A stretch of DNA of 64,000 nucleotides from Diprion similis (Eukaryota; Arthropoda; Insecta; Hymenoptera; Diprionidae). The stretch spans positions 8,026,001 to 8,090,000 of the forward strand of contig NC_060117.1 in the NCBI RefSeq assembly GCF_021155765.1, in the 5' to 3' direction. The notes beneath the pieces were generated by a model, which worked only from the letters and a program-made list of their open reading frames with translations, did no database searches and was not told the origin of the DNA. The position numbers and the translations under genes were made by a program. This document shows, one piece after another, positions 49,433-62,040 of this stretch (positions within the stretch are counted from its first letter, which is position 1; each line of letters opens with the position of its first letter).

Positions 49433-50054
49433 AGGGGAGGGTGGGGCAAAGTGGGCCCCTGAGGTCAAAGTGGAAACCTTCAAATTTTTGGGATATTAAA
49501 AAATTTGGGGACAAAGTGGGCACCTTATAATTATTGATATCTCAAAAAATGTAGGGGAAAAGTGGGCATCTTAAAATTTTTGGGATATTAAAAAATTTGG
49601 GGGAAAAGTGGGCACCTTAAAATTTTTGGAGTCTCAGAAAATTTGGGGGCAAAGTGGGCACCTTAAAATGCTTGATATCTGAAAAAAATTGAGGGCAAAG
49701 TGGGATCCTGGGGGAAAAGTGGGCACCTTAAAATTTTTGGTGTCTCAAAAATTTGGGGGCAAAGTGGGCACCTTAAAATTTTTCAAATAACAAGAGTTAA
49801 GCTTAAACACCTGAACTTTTGATTAAATCTGTATTGTTCGAAAATCATTACTCGAGTAACGTTTGAAGTTGTGCTTTACTCTCAACTCGTCAAAATGAAA
49901 TAATTTTCTGAACTAGAATTTATGATTACTTTTTCTCGAGAAAGCTAGGTAATAATTTAACATAATTGTTCATATGAAGACTAAACATTTTATTCTGATT
50001 TCAGGCATTATTTTCTTGTGGGTCCCACTTTGCCCCCCCCCCCCTCCGCTACTA
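49433..50054. mobile_element. TIR element with internal 46-bp tandem repeats
   Basis: The left end aggggagggtggggcaaagt and the right end (complement of agcggagggggggggggggg then gcaaagtggg) are inverted. Within 49490-49790 about six to seven units of 46 bp repeat the phrase gggcaccttaaaatttttgg with aaatttgggggcaaagt. Successive gggcac positions (49518, 49564, 49610, 49656, 49702) give the exact period. No coding frame. Ends of the same family occur near 48581 and 60310. Confidence 0.65.
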
Positions 50055-50949
50055 AGTGAAAAAAAAAATATAAAAAGTACAAACTAAATATTGATATGAC
50101 AATTTGAATATTAAAATGACAATAATTAGTGTCATATTTACATTACGTAGAGTTAAATTTTTTTTAACAGTGTAGAAGCTTTTTTTCATTGAAAGTATTA
50201 TTCCTCATTTTTTTCTGACATCTTTTCCTCACGTTATGATATTTCTGCAGAAAATTTATACTACAATTCTTCAATGCTTCAGTAATTAGTATATTATTTG
50301 TGAAAACTCCAACAAGATTGGCAGAGAAGTTATTTTTCTAAATTTTTGCAATCTTGCCATTTTTATCCGAGAACTGATAGCTTGTTAAGTCCACGTGAGA
50401 AGCTTTAAGAAATTGACATATTTATTGCTCTAAATTGAAATAGGAAATTTCTTCTAACAAACCATATAATATTACTGAGGATTACGTTTATTTGGTTTCG
50501 TGACAATTCCTATCTATAAACACAATTACCATCGGTATTCGACAGCTTTAATTAGAAGTATTGAGTACACAATCAATCACTCCATTGACTTTGACTACGA
50601 TAAATTCCAGTCACGATTAAATTAGCTCGCTATTTCTCTGTGTAAATTAGTCAAGATTTGCCGATAGGGTAGATAACTCATTGATTTTCAGTTATTATAA
50701 ATACATCAGCGAATTTTCATCAATTCATATTTGTTGATCGAATATAGGGAGAATAAAAAGTTTTTCCAGTATAAGTTTTGTTTGATTAACACAAAATTTG
50801 TTATTCCATCAAATACTGACAAAATTGAATTGGAAAATTGTTGTTTCAAGTCTACAACGAGTATCGAGTTAAATTCAGTAACAAAATGTAAACGATGAGA
50901 AAATCTGATTATAACTTTTCCTGATGCCGATTTCAATTTCGATATTTTA
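50055..50949. other. No gene seen
   Basis: AT-rich; only short frames. Confidence 0.5.
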
Positions 50950-52850
50950 ACCTCGGGCTAGAAAATCACGTCCAACCATTTTCAAACGAATAATTCAACC
51001 GACCGTAACTCGATGATGAATAGAAGAATAGACTAAACTTGATAATGATGAGACGAATTTTGATGACTTATCGCGATCGACACATCTCTTCTTATCTCCA
51101 AACTGGCTAGATCTCGAATTCAATCGGTACAATAGTTTCCAAGTCATTCAAATAACAGAATAAAAATAATAAATTCGAATGACGATGTTTCGAGAATAAA
51201 TATAGGCGGATTTTCATGATTTTGTCTCCATTCACATAGCTTTTCTGAACTCAGAAGTGGTTTAGATTCCGAATTTGGCTGGTAAAACAGTTTCCGACTT
51301 ATCTTCGAATAAAAAACTCAGCAATACGAATTCAACCGATTTTATCTCGAGAGTGAATTGTGAATTGTCTCAATTGACGCAGCTCTTCTGAACTCAGAAC
51401 TGGTTTAGATTCTGAATTTGGCTGGTAAAACAGTTTCCAATTCATCCTCGAATAACAAAGTCAGCAAGACGAATTCAACCGATTTTATCTCGAGAGTGAA
51501 TTGTGAATTGTCTCAATTGACGCAGCTCTTCTGAACTCAGAACTGGTTTAGATTCTGAATTTGGCTGGTAAAACAGTTTCCGATTCATCCTCGAATAACA
51601 AAGTCAGCAAGACGAATTCAACCGATTTTATCTCGAGAGTGAATTGTGAATTGTCTCAATTGACGCAGCTCTTCTGAACTCAGAACTGGTTTAGATTCTG
51701 AATTTGGCTGGTAAAACAGTTTCCGATTTATCCTCGAATAACAAAGTCAGCAAGACGAATTCAACCGATTTTATCTCGAGAGTGAATTGTGAATTGTCTC
51801 AATTGACGCAGCTCTTCTGAACTCAGAACTGGTTTAGATTCTGAATTTGGCTGGTAAAACAGTTTCCAATTCATCCTCGAATAACAAAGTCAGCAAGACG
51901 AATTCAACCGATTTTATCTCGAGAGTGAATTGTGAATTGTCTCAATTGATGCAGCTCTTCTGAAGTCAGAACTGGTTTAGATTCTGAATTTGGGTGGTAA
52001 AACAGTTTCTGACTTATCCCCAAATAACAAAGTCAGCAAGACGAATTCAACCGATCTTATCTCACGAGTGAATATACGGATCTTGATGACTTTTCTCTCA
52101 ATCGACAATAGTCTTTAACCCTTTGAGGGGCACATTTTTCTATGGAACGAATTTTCAAAATCATAAGTGGTCCAGAGGTTTTTGGGGTCATTGATTACGA
52201 TTCTGACATCAGAATTAGAAAATTCAAGATGGCGGACCCAAAATGGCGACTATTTTAGGTTAAGCTCATGGTTTTTCGTTCAATCGGCACAAAATTTGGT
52301 ATAGAGGGTTTTTTGGGGTCGCTGATTACGATTTTGATGGCTGATGTAGGTATAACATAAACTTTTTTCTTCGAAATTGGATTTTTAGAAAATTCGATAA
52401 TTTTTTTTGAAAATCAGAGCCTGCCGAAAAATCTGAAAAAATTTCATAAGTTACTAATAGACCTGGAAAATATATGAAAAAAATTTCAATGCGTTTCGAC
52501 ACTTCGTTTGAGAACAGCTGAATTTATTCTGAAAAAAACGAGTTTTTTGCATTTGAATTATGTATAATTAAGTGTAAATAAACAAATATCCATGTTTTTC
52601 CTCAAGTATCTTTTAGCTTGAACCTTCAAAATACTAGAACCGACTTAGAAGTATAAAGGTATTGGAAAATAGAACGGCAATAATGAAAAAACTGCAGGAA
52701 AAAAGATGGTACAAATGTGTACCGCTGCCCCTCAAAGGGTTAAAACCACCTGAAAACCGTCTACATTCTGAATTCGATCAATCCAACAGTCTTCCAAATC
52801 AAAATTGAACAAAAGAACATTTTCTGCATTTGAAACGTATCGGGACGTTA
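50950..52850. repeat. 143-bp satellite array, interrupted by a MITE
   Basis: The phrase cttctgaactcagaactgg recurs at 51385, 51528, 51671 and 51814 and, with one change, at 51957: exactly 143 bp apart. More degenerate units extend left to about 50950. On the right the sequence stops at 52114 and resumes after the MITE at 52744 (acattctgaattcgatcaat), completing a unit. The central units are nearly identical, pointing to recent homogenisation. Confidence 0.9.
52115..52743. mobile_element. piggyBac-like MITE with TTAA target duplication
   Basis: TTAA at 52115-52118 and 52740-52743 flanks an element whose ends are ccctttgaggggca and its complement tgcccctcaaaggg. TTAA duplication with CCC at the termini is the piggyBac signature. 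The 621-bp interior is non-coding and includes the motif caagatggcggacccaaaat. It sits inside a satellite unit. Confidence 0.8.
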
Positions 52851-52972
52851 ATTTTGCAGACTTGCCGATCAATCTGATCCAGAATCACCGCCTCATCAAC
52901 CTCTACAGAACCAAAAGACCTACATATCAGCTCGCCCTGTGATATGAACTTCGTATGCATATAGCTGATACA

Positions 52973-53000
52973 TGACACCAGACACCAGACACCAGACACT
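52973..53000. repeat. 7-bp tandem repeat gacacca
   Basis: Almost four units of gacacca. Confidence 0.8.
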
Positions 53001-53039
53001 AATTTCACCACTTTTCAATGGCGATTTCAACTCTCAAAT

Positions 53040-53600
53040 CCTGGCTGTCTGAAGGTTAAAAAAGCGTCTCAATCCGGGGCGGCAGAATAACAATAATAAA
53101 GTTTCCGATTGGGATCGCGGTATACGTTTGTGGGCGTCGTTTTTACGGTGGACGCCAGCAACCCTCGACGAAAAGGAAGGGCGGCGGGGGGGGGGGGGGG
53201 GATGAAAACAACGTCGCATCACGTCGCGTCGTTCCTCCTTCCAGACTTGTAGTGCGCAGCGGCTATAAGGAGAACGAAGTTGGTAAAACAGGAGCTTGCG
53301 ACGATGTTGAGCGCCCGGCGGGGGGAAGGGGGGGGGTGGTCCTCGCGCAAAGTGGGGGGGGGGGCTCCGTCGACGGCAAGAGAGAGGGAAAGATAGAGAG
53401 AGAGAGAGAACAGTCACCCGTCAGCTCTCGGCGCCGTCGGGTCAACGGTTCGCGATGTCGATGTTCGCTTCCTTGATCCTCGAGCAGGATCTCCACGCCG
53501 CCGGAGAAAAGTGGAGAAATGATAACTACTGATCGGGCCTGAAACCGGGAGTTGAAAAAGCTTGGACCGACTGGCTTAAATGCAGCGTCGCAATGCACCC
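53040..53600. promoter_or_regulatory. GC-rich, G-run-rich region, possible promoter
   Basis: CpG-rich DNA with several G runs (about 53185-53201, 53318-53336, 53352-53365) and GA repeats at 53394-53410. Open frames on both strands are low-complexity (Pro/Arg/Ser or Gly). It could be the promoter and 5' exon of a right-directed gene whose first coding exon is at 58265; this is a guess from position. Confidence 0.3.
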
Positions 53601-54342
53601 GAAATGACATTTGCGATTGACAGTGGTTAGTGCGAGTGATTATTAGTGAGGATAAAATGTATTTTATGAAAATTCTTTCTCTAAATGGTACTGAAATGTT
53701 TTTTGGAAAGTGACTGAAATTTTAACGCATTACTTTGATACTTGATTTATTATTTTTTTTATTCGAAAACACAGTTGATACGGAATTTCAGATCTTTGTT
53801 CAGTCGCTTTTTTTTTTTTTTTTTTTTTGAGCTTGTACTTTCTTGGATGATAATATTTGGCTACATTCCGGATATCACTTTTGGCTAGTGAAAAAAGTAC
53901 TGCAGTGTAGATAGTAGGGTTCAGTCCTTAACTTTCCTTCAAGTTTCGTGACTCTTTGATATTTTTTCATCTCTTCTTTTATGTTTTTCTATTCTTCGGT
54001 TTTTGGTTCTCGACTTTCCGAAGGTGAATAAAAGTTTTGCTTTATCCCTGGGGATTATTATGTCGGATGGAATGATAATACTTCGGTGCAAAGTTCCGCT
54101 TCTTTTTTAGGCCCGTAGGACATTTCAATTCTAACTCAGTTTGCAAGTTGGAAAGTTGAGAACCGACCGCGAGAGTGAGAGAGAAAGAGAGAAAGAGAGA
54201 GAGAGAGAGAATCAGTAAGGGTGGAAAAAGAAACACGTAGTACGACAAGCTTTTGGAAATGTCAAAGTATGTATCGAGGACTTGATACACCTTTCGATGG
54301 ACCATCATGACGTGCTCGACGTGGAGTTTTGCTATATATATA
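53601..54342. other. No gene seen
   Basis: Poly-T at about 53809-53828 and a GA microsatellite at about 54170-54210. The - strand frame at 54042-54437 crosses the GA repeat and is not accepted. Confidence 0.45.
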
Positions 54343-57033
54343 CCGGGACCATCTCTAGAAACTAAACAGGAACTGCGCCTGCGCGAATTTAAATCCGCCG
54401 TCCGTGCAGTCTGGCCACCCCGAGACCCTGCTGTCAAACTCTGTTTCTGTCGGGGATGTAGTTCACATGCATTTTTGAGGTTAGAATCTCAAGTCATTGA
54501 GATAGTCACTCGGGAAGACTTGGGAAGCATTTGTTATTGAAAATAGATTGTTCAAAGAACGGTCGGAATTTAATGCTGATGCTCTTTGAAAATTCGTCCT
54601 ATTCGATTGAAACAAGAAATCTGTTCAAATGTTGGGTGCTTGGAAGAAACGAAGCAGGTAGGTGGGGACAATTTATTCAATCATTTTCATTACTTCATAC
54701 ATTAAGAATAACAATGAAATTTTTTTCTTTCAACAGAAAATACAGCCAAAATAATAGCATCTCTGCTGTTAGCTGATGTCTTCTCTTCCCATTCAATTCG
54801 TGACACATGCAGAGATCATCGGCCACTTTTGTTGGTTGGAAAAGGAAGTTGTAGATCTTACGGTTTCTTTCAATTTCAAATCTAATCTAAAGAAATCTAA
54901 TCCGAAGAGTAAAACTCAGAAACATTCTGTGACACAAGTTAAAAATCAACATTTTCAAAATGTGCCTCAGTAATTAACTTTAAGGATAATCATGTTTTAG
55001 AGTAATGTTCAGAACATTCATATGAAAATATTGACTTATCGGATTCAACATTGTACCCCTTGTTCCTTTGAAACAAATGAATATCTAATTTTCACTGAAG
55101 TTCATGAAAATATTTACTTAAACCTAAATCCAATACAATATCTTGTTCATAGTGCTCCGAACATCATCCAGTAACATGAATATCCGGAAGGAATCCCTCT
55201 GTCGCAGAAACCGTTATAAGGTTCTTTGTTTTTAACTTGTGCCACTAGATAACTTTTGCATTGCAGATTCCATTTCCAATCTTAGGATGAGATTTTTTGT
55301 TTCGAACAGTGTTAACATGGGATGCAGAATTAATTGTAATAAATGGAGATTCACAAACTCTCAGTTTCAATGAAGGACCATTGTAAGAGTATAAAATTGA
55401 ATCTGGTTTCAAGCTTTCAATAAGTTACCGGATGACTCCCTGATAAAGATTCATCATAAAAAAGTTAGCCAGCAAGTAAGTCCTATTGTAGACAAAGTGA
55501 TCATTTGTAATGTGTACTAGTAAGTGAATGCATTCCTTAGACCTTGCTGGGGTTGAACGAGGCTCAAGCACGGATGATAGCTGCAACTAGCTAGTCAGAT
55601 GATACTGTCGATTAATATTGACTTTAAAGACATTTTCAACTGAAGTTATCCAACATTTTTAGATTGAGATTGGTTCAGTTTACACATCAAAATTCATCCT
55701 TGGAATCTGATTTAACACTTGAAACACTATTCATCTGAATTGAATACCAAGAGAGTGAAAAATAAAATATCAAAACTGCCGAAAATAAAATTTGAAAAAT
55801 AATGCGGGCCAATAATACTGCTTGGATTACAATGGTGCACGGAATGATTGCTCTGTAAAATTAGTTAGCAGCAATTGTTGAATAACAAACTTATTACTAT
55901 TGGCTCGATAGATCTAAAATGATGGAATATTCAAACACCATGATCTGTAGTGTGTCGTGCTCTTCAATTTTGCCACGACTGATGTTCAGAAGGTGGCGAT
56001 GACCAGGAGAAATTCCTTCGGATACCTGTTGTCTAATGGAACAACGGAACAACCAGGTTCGATGGTTGGAACGGTGGCACCAATCGAGAAATTAGGGTCC
56101 TACCCACCAAAACGTTTTGACCATCAGGTAAGGTATGATTTTCATCCTATTATCCAAACTTGAAACTTCAAGTCTGTCAGAACAAACGAATTTTATCATT
56201 GAATACATGTGAAAATATTGTAATATGCAAATATCATAGTATCAGAAATTTACTTACACGCTTCAACGCCTGACAACTTTAGTCTCGCTTCGATGATGTT
56301 TGTTTCCCACCTGAAAATATTAAAAGATATTATCATCAGACAAGCGCTTCTAATTGTTTTGAATACCACTAATTTTCAATAAATTGCGACAGAAAAACGA
56401 ATTGCTACTTTTTGTACTCCTAAGCTTTGTGTTTCAAGATACACTATTTCTTTTATTCCTTGTTACTGATTTTATTTTAATATTTCATGTTCATTGGCAC
56501 TGATTACTGGCTTCCGGAGCACTGCACTGTAACAAATCTACTCTGGAGCAACCTTCTACTGGGTTTCAACAATCCATTTATTCTTAATTTTATGTAAATA
56601 AAGAATCTGTTTGAAATAAACAATATTTTTACTTACCTGCCTCAGTTTGTCTAGACTCCCACTCGTTGATGACGTTCCACATTTGATTTCAGTTTTCTTC
56701 TTTCAATAAATAACTGATCCAATTTCTGTAGCTTTTGATATTTGTTTCTCCATTGACGCCTTTATTGTGTCGATTAAATATCTGCTAATATCAACTACGG
56801 TATTGCTGAATGACACTTTTCTTAGAAAATTCACGATAAGTAGGAATAAATATCAACATAACCTCAATACGCTACTTTACGCGCGAAATATTCAGAGTCT
56901 TGTCACATTTCGTGTACGTTGGTCGCCTTGGTTAGCTGACGAAAATTACTCCGCGGGGCAATTTTGCTGACCAATGAAATTGAATCATTTGGCGCATGCG
57001 CAGTTCCTGTTTAGTTTCTAGAGATGGTCCCGG
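54343..57033. mobile_element. 2691-bp element with 42-bp terminal inverted repeats
   Basis: Termini 54343-54384 and 56992-57033 are inverted copies with one mismatch in 42, starting ccgggaccatctctagaaac. A short tata flanks both sides (54339-54342 and 57034-57037), a possible target duplication within a TA run. The interior has exon-like segments (see 55990-56127) but no transposase that I recognise. It is probably a DNA transposon, autonomous or a derivative, of undetermined superfamily. Confidence 0.75.
55990..56127 (+). other. Exon-like segment inside the 2.7-kb element
   Basis: A 46-codon open stretch lies between gatgttcag and a CAG|gtaagg donor. It encodes KVAMTRRNSFGYLL, then NGTTEQPGSMVG and PPKRFDHQ. 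It is GC-richer than its neighbours. It could be a transposon exon or captured host sequence; the family is not recognised. Confidence 0.3.
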
Positions 57034-57037
57034 TATA

Positions 57038-58264
57038 TCATTGCACGTGGGACGCGATGAAAAACAAACTTTATAAGCACAGAGGGTGTTCAAACTGATA
57101 GAAAGAAGTGAAAAAGTTGAGGAACGAAAGTTGAATTTATTCCTGAAAAATTTCTGTTGAACAGTGAATTATAGTTGAAACCAGAAAACTTTGAAACTTA
57201 AAAAGCACTGATCCTTTGGTTTCGATTAATTACAGCTGATTGTTATGATTTCGTAAAAGAATTGTGTAAAAATATGCCGATCTTAGATTTTTCCATTACA
57301 GTTCTTGAATTGATGAAAAAAAAAAAAAATGCACGCAAAATCGATGTCAGTTTGGATTAATCAAGTTTTGCTTCAGCAGTAAGCTTATCGAGGTGATTGA
57401 TTATTCATTTGAGAAAATTTTTGAAGAACCAAATAGCAAAAGAAGTAATTTCTCAGTTTGGATCCATAAAAATTGTACAAACAATAGGATGTTTGTATTA
57501 AAAAAACGAAAGAATCACTCAATCCTGCCAAAGTTTAACAAACACTGAACTTTTTCCACCCGAATTTGTTTATATTATAAAGTTCGATTCAATCAATTTC
57601 AATCGCAGTTTTTGTCTTCAGGCGATCGATTCCATCATATTTTCAGTCAACTTTGAGCTTCACGTGTTTTCCGTCAATGTTAAAAGTCTCCAAAGTTTTC
57701 GAAACTCTTCACAAAATTAGTGAAAAGAAGAAAAAGAAGAGAGTCTGTGAGTTTTGCCTCTGATCTTTGACTTTAGATCCAAAAATATATTCCCAACTTC
57801 AGATCAAAATATTCGAAAATAAATTTCAGTTACACTTGACGATATAATAATAGCTAAATATTATTTAAACTTAAATCTACGAAATAAAAATTTTCTCATC
57901 TCTATTACACATTCTCTTTTTTTCTACCGTCGTGTGAAATTCTTTTTTTTTTTTTTCATCTCTTCTCTCTCGATACTAGTTTTTTTTTTTTTTCTGTTTG
58001 TCTTCTTTTTTCTCCACACATTTACCGCAATAACGTCGCAAACATTGATTAGAATTAATTAACAATATTAAACGGCCAAGAGTGAATTCCGATGTAAAAA
58101 AAAAAAAAAAGATTTTGTAAAATATTCAGCGGGGTGAGGTAAAAATATTTTCGAGGAGGGAAAAAATTTCTGCCTGATGAAGCATTGAGCGGATAGAAGG
58201 TGGCTAAGAGTACCGTGAGAAAATGGAACCTGTCGACCATAGTGAGTGAATTTAAGGTGCAAGC
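57038..58264. other. No gene seen
   Basis: AT-rich, with poly-A/T tracts (57318-57330, 57950-57993, 58097-58111). Confidence 0.5.
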
Positions 58265-58337
58265 ATGTGCTGGAGAATTGCCACGATTTACATAATGGCT
58301 CACCTCTCGAGCATTCGTGCTGATATGGATTATATGG
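58265..58337 (+). CDS. Possible first coding exon with signal peptide
   Basis: From ATG 58265 a 24-codon frame, MCWRIATIYIMAHLSSIRAD and onward to DYMG, runs into a strong donor, ATGG|gtaagt, in phase 1. A basic N terminus, a hydrophobic core (IATIYIMAHL) and small residues near position 19 look like a secretory signal. If real, the gene is secreted or membrane-bound with a large first intron, since no matching exon is seen in the remaining 5.6 kb. This rests on one short exon and the gene family is unknown. Confidence 0.35.
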
Positions 58338-60308
58338 GTAAGTCTCTGAAAGTTTTCTCGAGCTTTAATCTGTAAGTGGCAAAACTGATTTCCTTAATTG
58401 CAATTAACCTAAGCTACTTTGCATTGACATACGATACAGCAACTTTGTGTTTTTAATAATGAATCAAAACCTGATGTTGCCGTTCGTTAAGCGGCGTGGT
58501 TACACGTTTTTTAGAACAATAATTACACGACTTTTACAGGTTTTCCATGAACTAAAACTTGAGGTTTTTCTCAAATTTTCACAGTTCTAGTAAGTTATCA
58601 AAACCTGAATCGTTCAGCTTATTGACTCTATGTTTGGTTCAAATTAAATTTGAATTGAAGAAAAATCTTGAGAAAAATATCAACTACAAAAAATCATTTT
58701 AAGCCAATTTGGTTTCTCGATGAAAAAAGTAATCTTAGTACCTCAAAAAATCGTTTTTAATTCCCGTAATGGATAACTGATATTTTCAGGTTATGTTTTA
58801 TTCACTATAAATTAAATTTGAATTGAAGAAAAATCTTGAGAAAAATATCAACTACAAAAAGTCATCTTAATTCCCGTAATAGAAAACTGATTGTTTCAGT
58901 TTTTTGAATAAAAATCAACTTTCTTTCAAATTTAGTGAACGAAAATCATCATATCATATCAATTTTTACGATTTTCAATTTTGTCCTAAATCTTCATTGA
59001 AATCGGTACTTTTGTGAAAATTTTCTAGGAGAAGGGTGAAAAAAAATTCAGGGGTTAATTTCTTTACACTGTCTAACGTTACTCAATTAGTCGCTTTTTA
59101 CGATTCAATTTTAAACATCAACAAGAGAACAATGCCGTGAAAAAATGGAACTTTCAAAAAGTTGTGTGGCATGAGAACAAAAGAATTGATACAAAAGAAA
59201 AAAAAAAACAATTTATTTTCTAATCAGTAGGATAAAATTTTTTTTTTTTTTTTATAAAAATGGTGTTCACAAGACGTATCGAAAGAAATTAAAAATACCA
59301 TTGTAGGTTGATGTATCGATTAAATTTTTTTTTTTTATTATTTTTCAAAATGTATTTTCCCTTCTCAAACTCTTTAACATTAAAATAATCCCGAGAATGA
59401 TATTCGATATCTCAAAAATACAACACAAGTATAATTCTGTAGGAAAAAAATGTTGTTTTTCCGATAGCCGAATAATAACAAATTATAATAAATACTCACA
59501 AGAAATTATAGTAAAAAAATTTCCGATGAAGATTGAGAGAAAAAAAAAAAAAATCGAAAACAAAATTTTTCTCGTCACGCAATTAAATGCAAAAAAAAAA
59601 AAAAAAAAAAAAAAAGAAAACAAAACAAATATTCTATACAATTTCAATCAGAGACACGCTTCGGTGAATTTTTTTTTCTGTTTTTTTTTTTTTTTACGAA
59701 AGGCAGGGAGGGAAAAAATCTTTTCGACATTTGACTCGAATTTTCGTTCGTAATTCCGAGTTGGTTTGAGGCATAAAAAAAAAAAAAAAGAAAAAAGAAA
59801 AATAAGAAGAAGAAGAAAAAAAAAAAGATTCAAACACCGTTGAATCCAGAAAACAATCAATCGTCCAAGACGAAGGATTGTCAAGGCTGAACCTTTATTC
59901 ATATCACGAATTTTCATTTTCCCTTGAAGATAACGTAGCGCTGGCTTAATAAGAGCGACAGTTTTTCTTACTCGTATATATACTTTGCCTCGTTGTTGAA
60001 TCGTGTCTGGACTACCGATCAGAGGAAAATGGACCTCGAAGGTCTCAGAGGATACAATTTCTCGCCGCGATTTCCAATCAACTCTGACACTGAGAATGCG
60101 TGCAATTTTTTCTCAATGAAGGTGATGAAGAAAAAAAAAAAAAATGATAATAATAACAACAACAACAACAACAGTAATAATAATAATAATAAGCCTATTT
60201 TAAGCGTAAAACAGAAAATTCTCGCAACTTTGAACTCACGAATGGTACTTGCGGTTTTTTTCACCGAATAAAATATAAAGTAATCATAAAAATTTTATGA
60301 ATAATTAT
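58338..60308. other. Intron-like DNA, no exon seen
   Basis: A stretch near 58641-58705 is duplicated near 58809-58870. Long A and T runs occur at 59215-59255, 59325-59340 and 59590-59615, and an AAT/AAC repeat at 60147-60195 gives an Asn-rich false frame. Confidence 0.45.
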
Positions 60309-60545
60309 AGGTAGGGGAGGGCTGGGCAAAATGGGTTACCCTTAAAAATCGGGCGTCAGGTATCAAAATTTTTGAGCCTAAAGCCGAAGTGGGGAGATTT
60401 TTTGTTCTTACCGTTTTCAAGTTTTTCCGCAAAAAATTTTTAAAGAGCCTTTTAATGCGAGAACAATTATGTACGAAAAATCGCGGGCCAAATCCGAGAG
60501 GTCAAGGGTTGGACACAGGTCGAAATGGGGTGGATTACCCTCAAA
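60309..60545. mobile_element. Fragment of the gggcaaagtggg TIR family
   Basis: It begins taggggagggctgggcaaaa, like the left end at 49433, with internal tcgaaatggggtgg and ttaccctc phrases. The right end is not defined. Confidence 0.4.
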
Positions 60546-61865
60546 ACAAAAATGTTCGTTTTGATATTTCGTTACTAACTTCAATCCGGTGAATGATTAC
60601 CTCGAAATTACTTTTATGTATGAGTGTGGATTAATAAAAAAATAAAAATAAAGCCATCCGGCTGAAAATATCGTTTAAAAATTCAGAAGTTTTGTGTAAT
60701 TTTGATTAACTGCATTGTGTCAAGCTTTGCATTGGATTGAATGGATAAAAATATTATCAATGAATAGCGTTATTTAAAAAATTTTATATCAGTATTCCGG
60801 TGTCTTTAGTGGTGAGATAATAATGATACCATTATTATGCATTAACAATAATAGTGAGTTCTTGTAGTTTGTTGAAGCTATTCGACTCTGCATGCGAAGT
60901 TGAAATGCGAGAGTATAATTAACGAGCAGGGTAATTAAGTAAGACTAACATGCAGCAGAAAAAGTGCATTTGTCGTAAAATCAGGGTAAATCATAACCGT
61001 GGAAAATTAACGGGGTGAAAGAAAGCTGTAAGCTCGCCGCAAACGGTCGTCAATCAACGTTGTGAGGGTCTATAATGCCAGTCTACTTGAAGAATGTACA
61101 GAGACAAAAAGATTGTTGAATTGAGAATTTTGAAACTCTAAACGCATTTTTCTCAAAATTGTGTTTTTAAAGTCGATGAACAAGATTTCTCGAAAACTGC
61201 GCTGAACCGATCAGTCTCAAATTTAACGACAAGCTTTTTTAGTAATTAATCGAACGTTTTTTCTCACGGATGAATATTTTCCATTTTTTAAACAATGTAA
61301 GGCCTGAATTTTTGTCAATAATTGAGCTGTTTGTTTTATTTATTTATTTATTTATTTTTTTTATTTTTTTTTTTTTTTTTTGAGAAGCCGCCATTTTCTC
61401 AAAAATTATTATTCTACTTATTCTTTATTCCGAGATAATTTTCTTTTACACCTAAAAAATATTAAAATACAGTTAAAATTTACCGCAATATGTGTAAAAG
61501 ATTTTACTTTAATAAACTAAAAGGTCTTCTCAAGAAAATTTCTTGAAACTTTATTTTTTTTTTTTGGGCTTTCTGACCGTATATAATCCCTTAATTCCAC
61601 GAATTTTGTTTGACTTATGATTTCTATGTCTAGGGTGAATTTTACTGATTTTCTTGTTTTTTTTTTTTTTGTTCGTACGAAATTTTCGAGATAATGTCAA
61701 AAGTCTACAAATTCGATATAAATGAAACGAGGATTTAAGAGAAGGATTAGAAAATTCTTAATCACTCAAGTATAAATTTTCGACAAAGAATTTTTCTTAC
61801 GATTTTATGAGGGAATTTTGGCGAAATAAAAATCTATTTCGATTGACTGATGCAACGAAATGAAT
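60546..61865. other. No gene seen
   Basis: AT-rich; a ttta repeat followed by poly-T at about 61336-61382. Confidence 0.5.
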
Positions 61866-62040
61866 TTAACCCTTTATATTCATGCAGTTATTCATTTTTC
61901 CTTACAAGCGATTCGCTTCTTCAAATTCTTTGCATTCGTGCGCTATTAGGGTCGCTGATTACGAATCTGAACTCGAAATTCTAAAATTCAAAATGGCGGA
62001 TCTAATATGGTGAATAAACAGGAAGAAAGAGAAAAATTTT
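61866..62040. mobile_element. piggyBac-like MITE fragment
   Basis: Left end ttaaccctttatattcatg, followed by gggtcgctgattacgaatct and caaaatggcggatctaatat, shared with the MITE at 52115. The right end is missing or too diverged. Confidence 0.4.

Noticed and set aside
51100-52100. Possible CRISPR array
   Set aside because: The repeats are contiguous 143-bp satellite units without spacers, in a eukaryotic genome.
60120-60270. Asn-run protein frame and a Leu-run frame on the other strand
   Set aside because: Both are translations of an AAT/AAC microsatellite.
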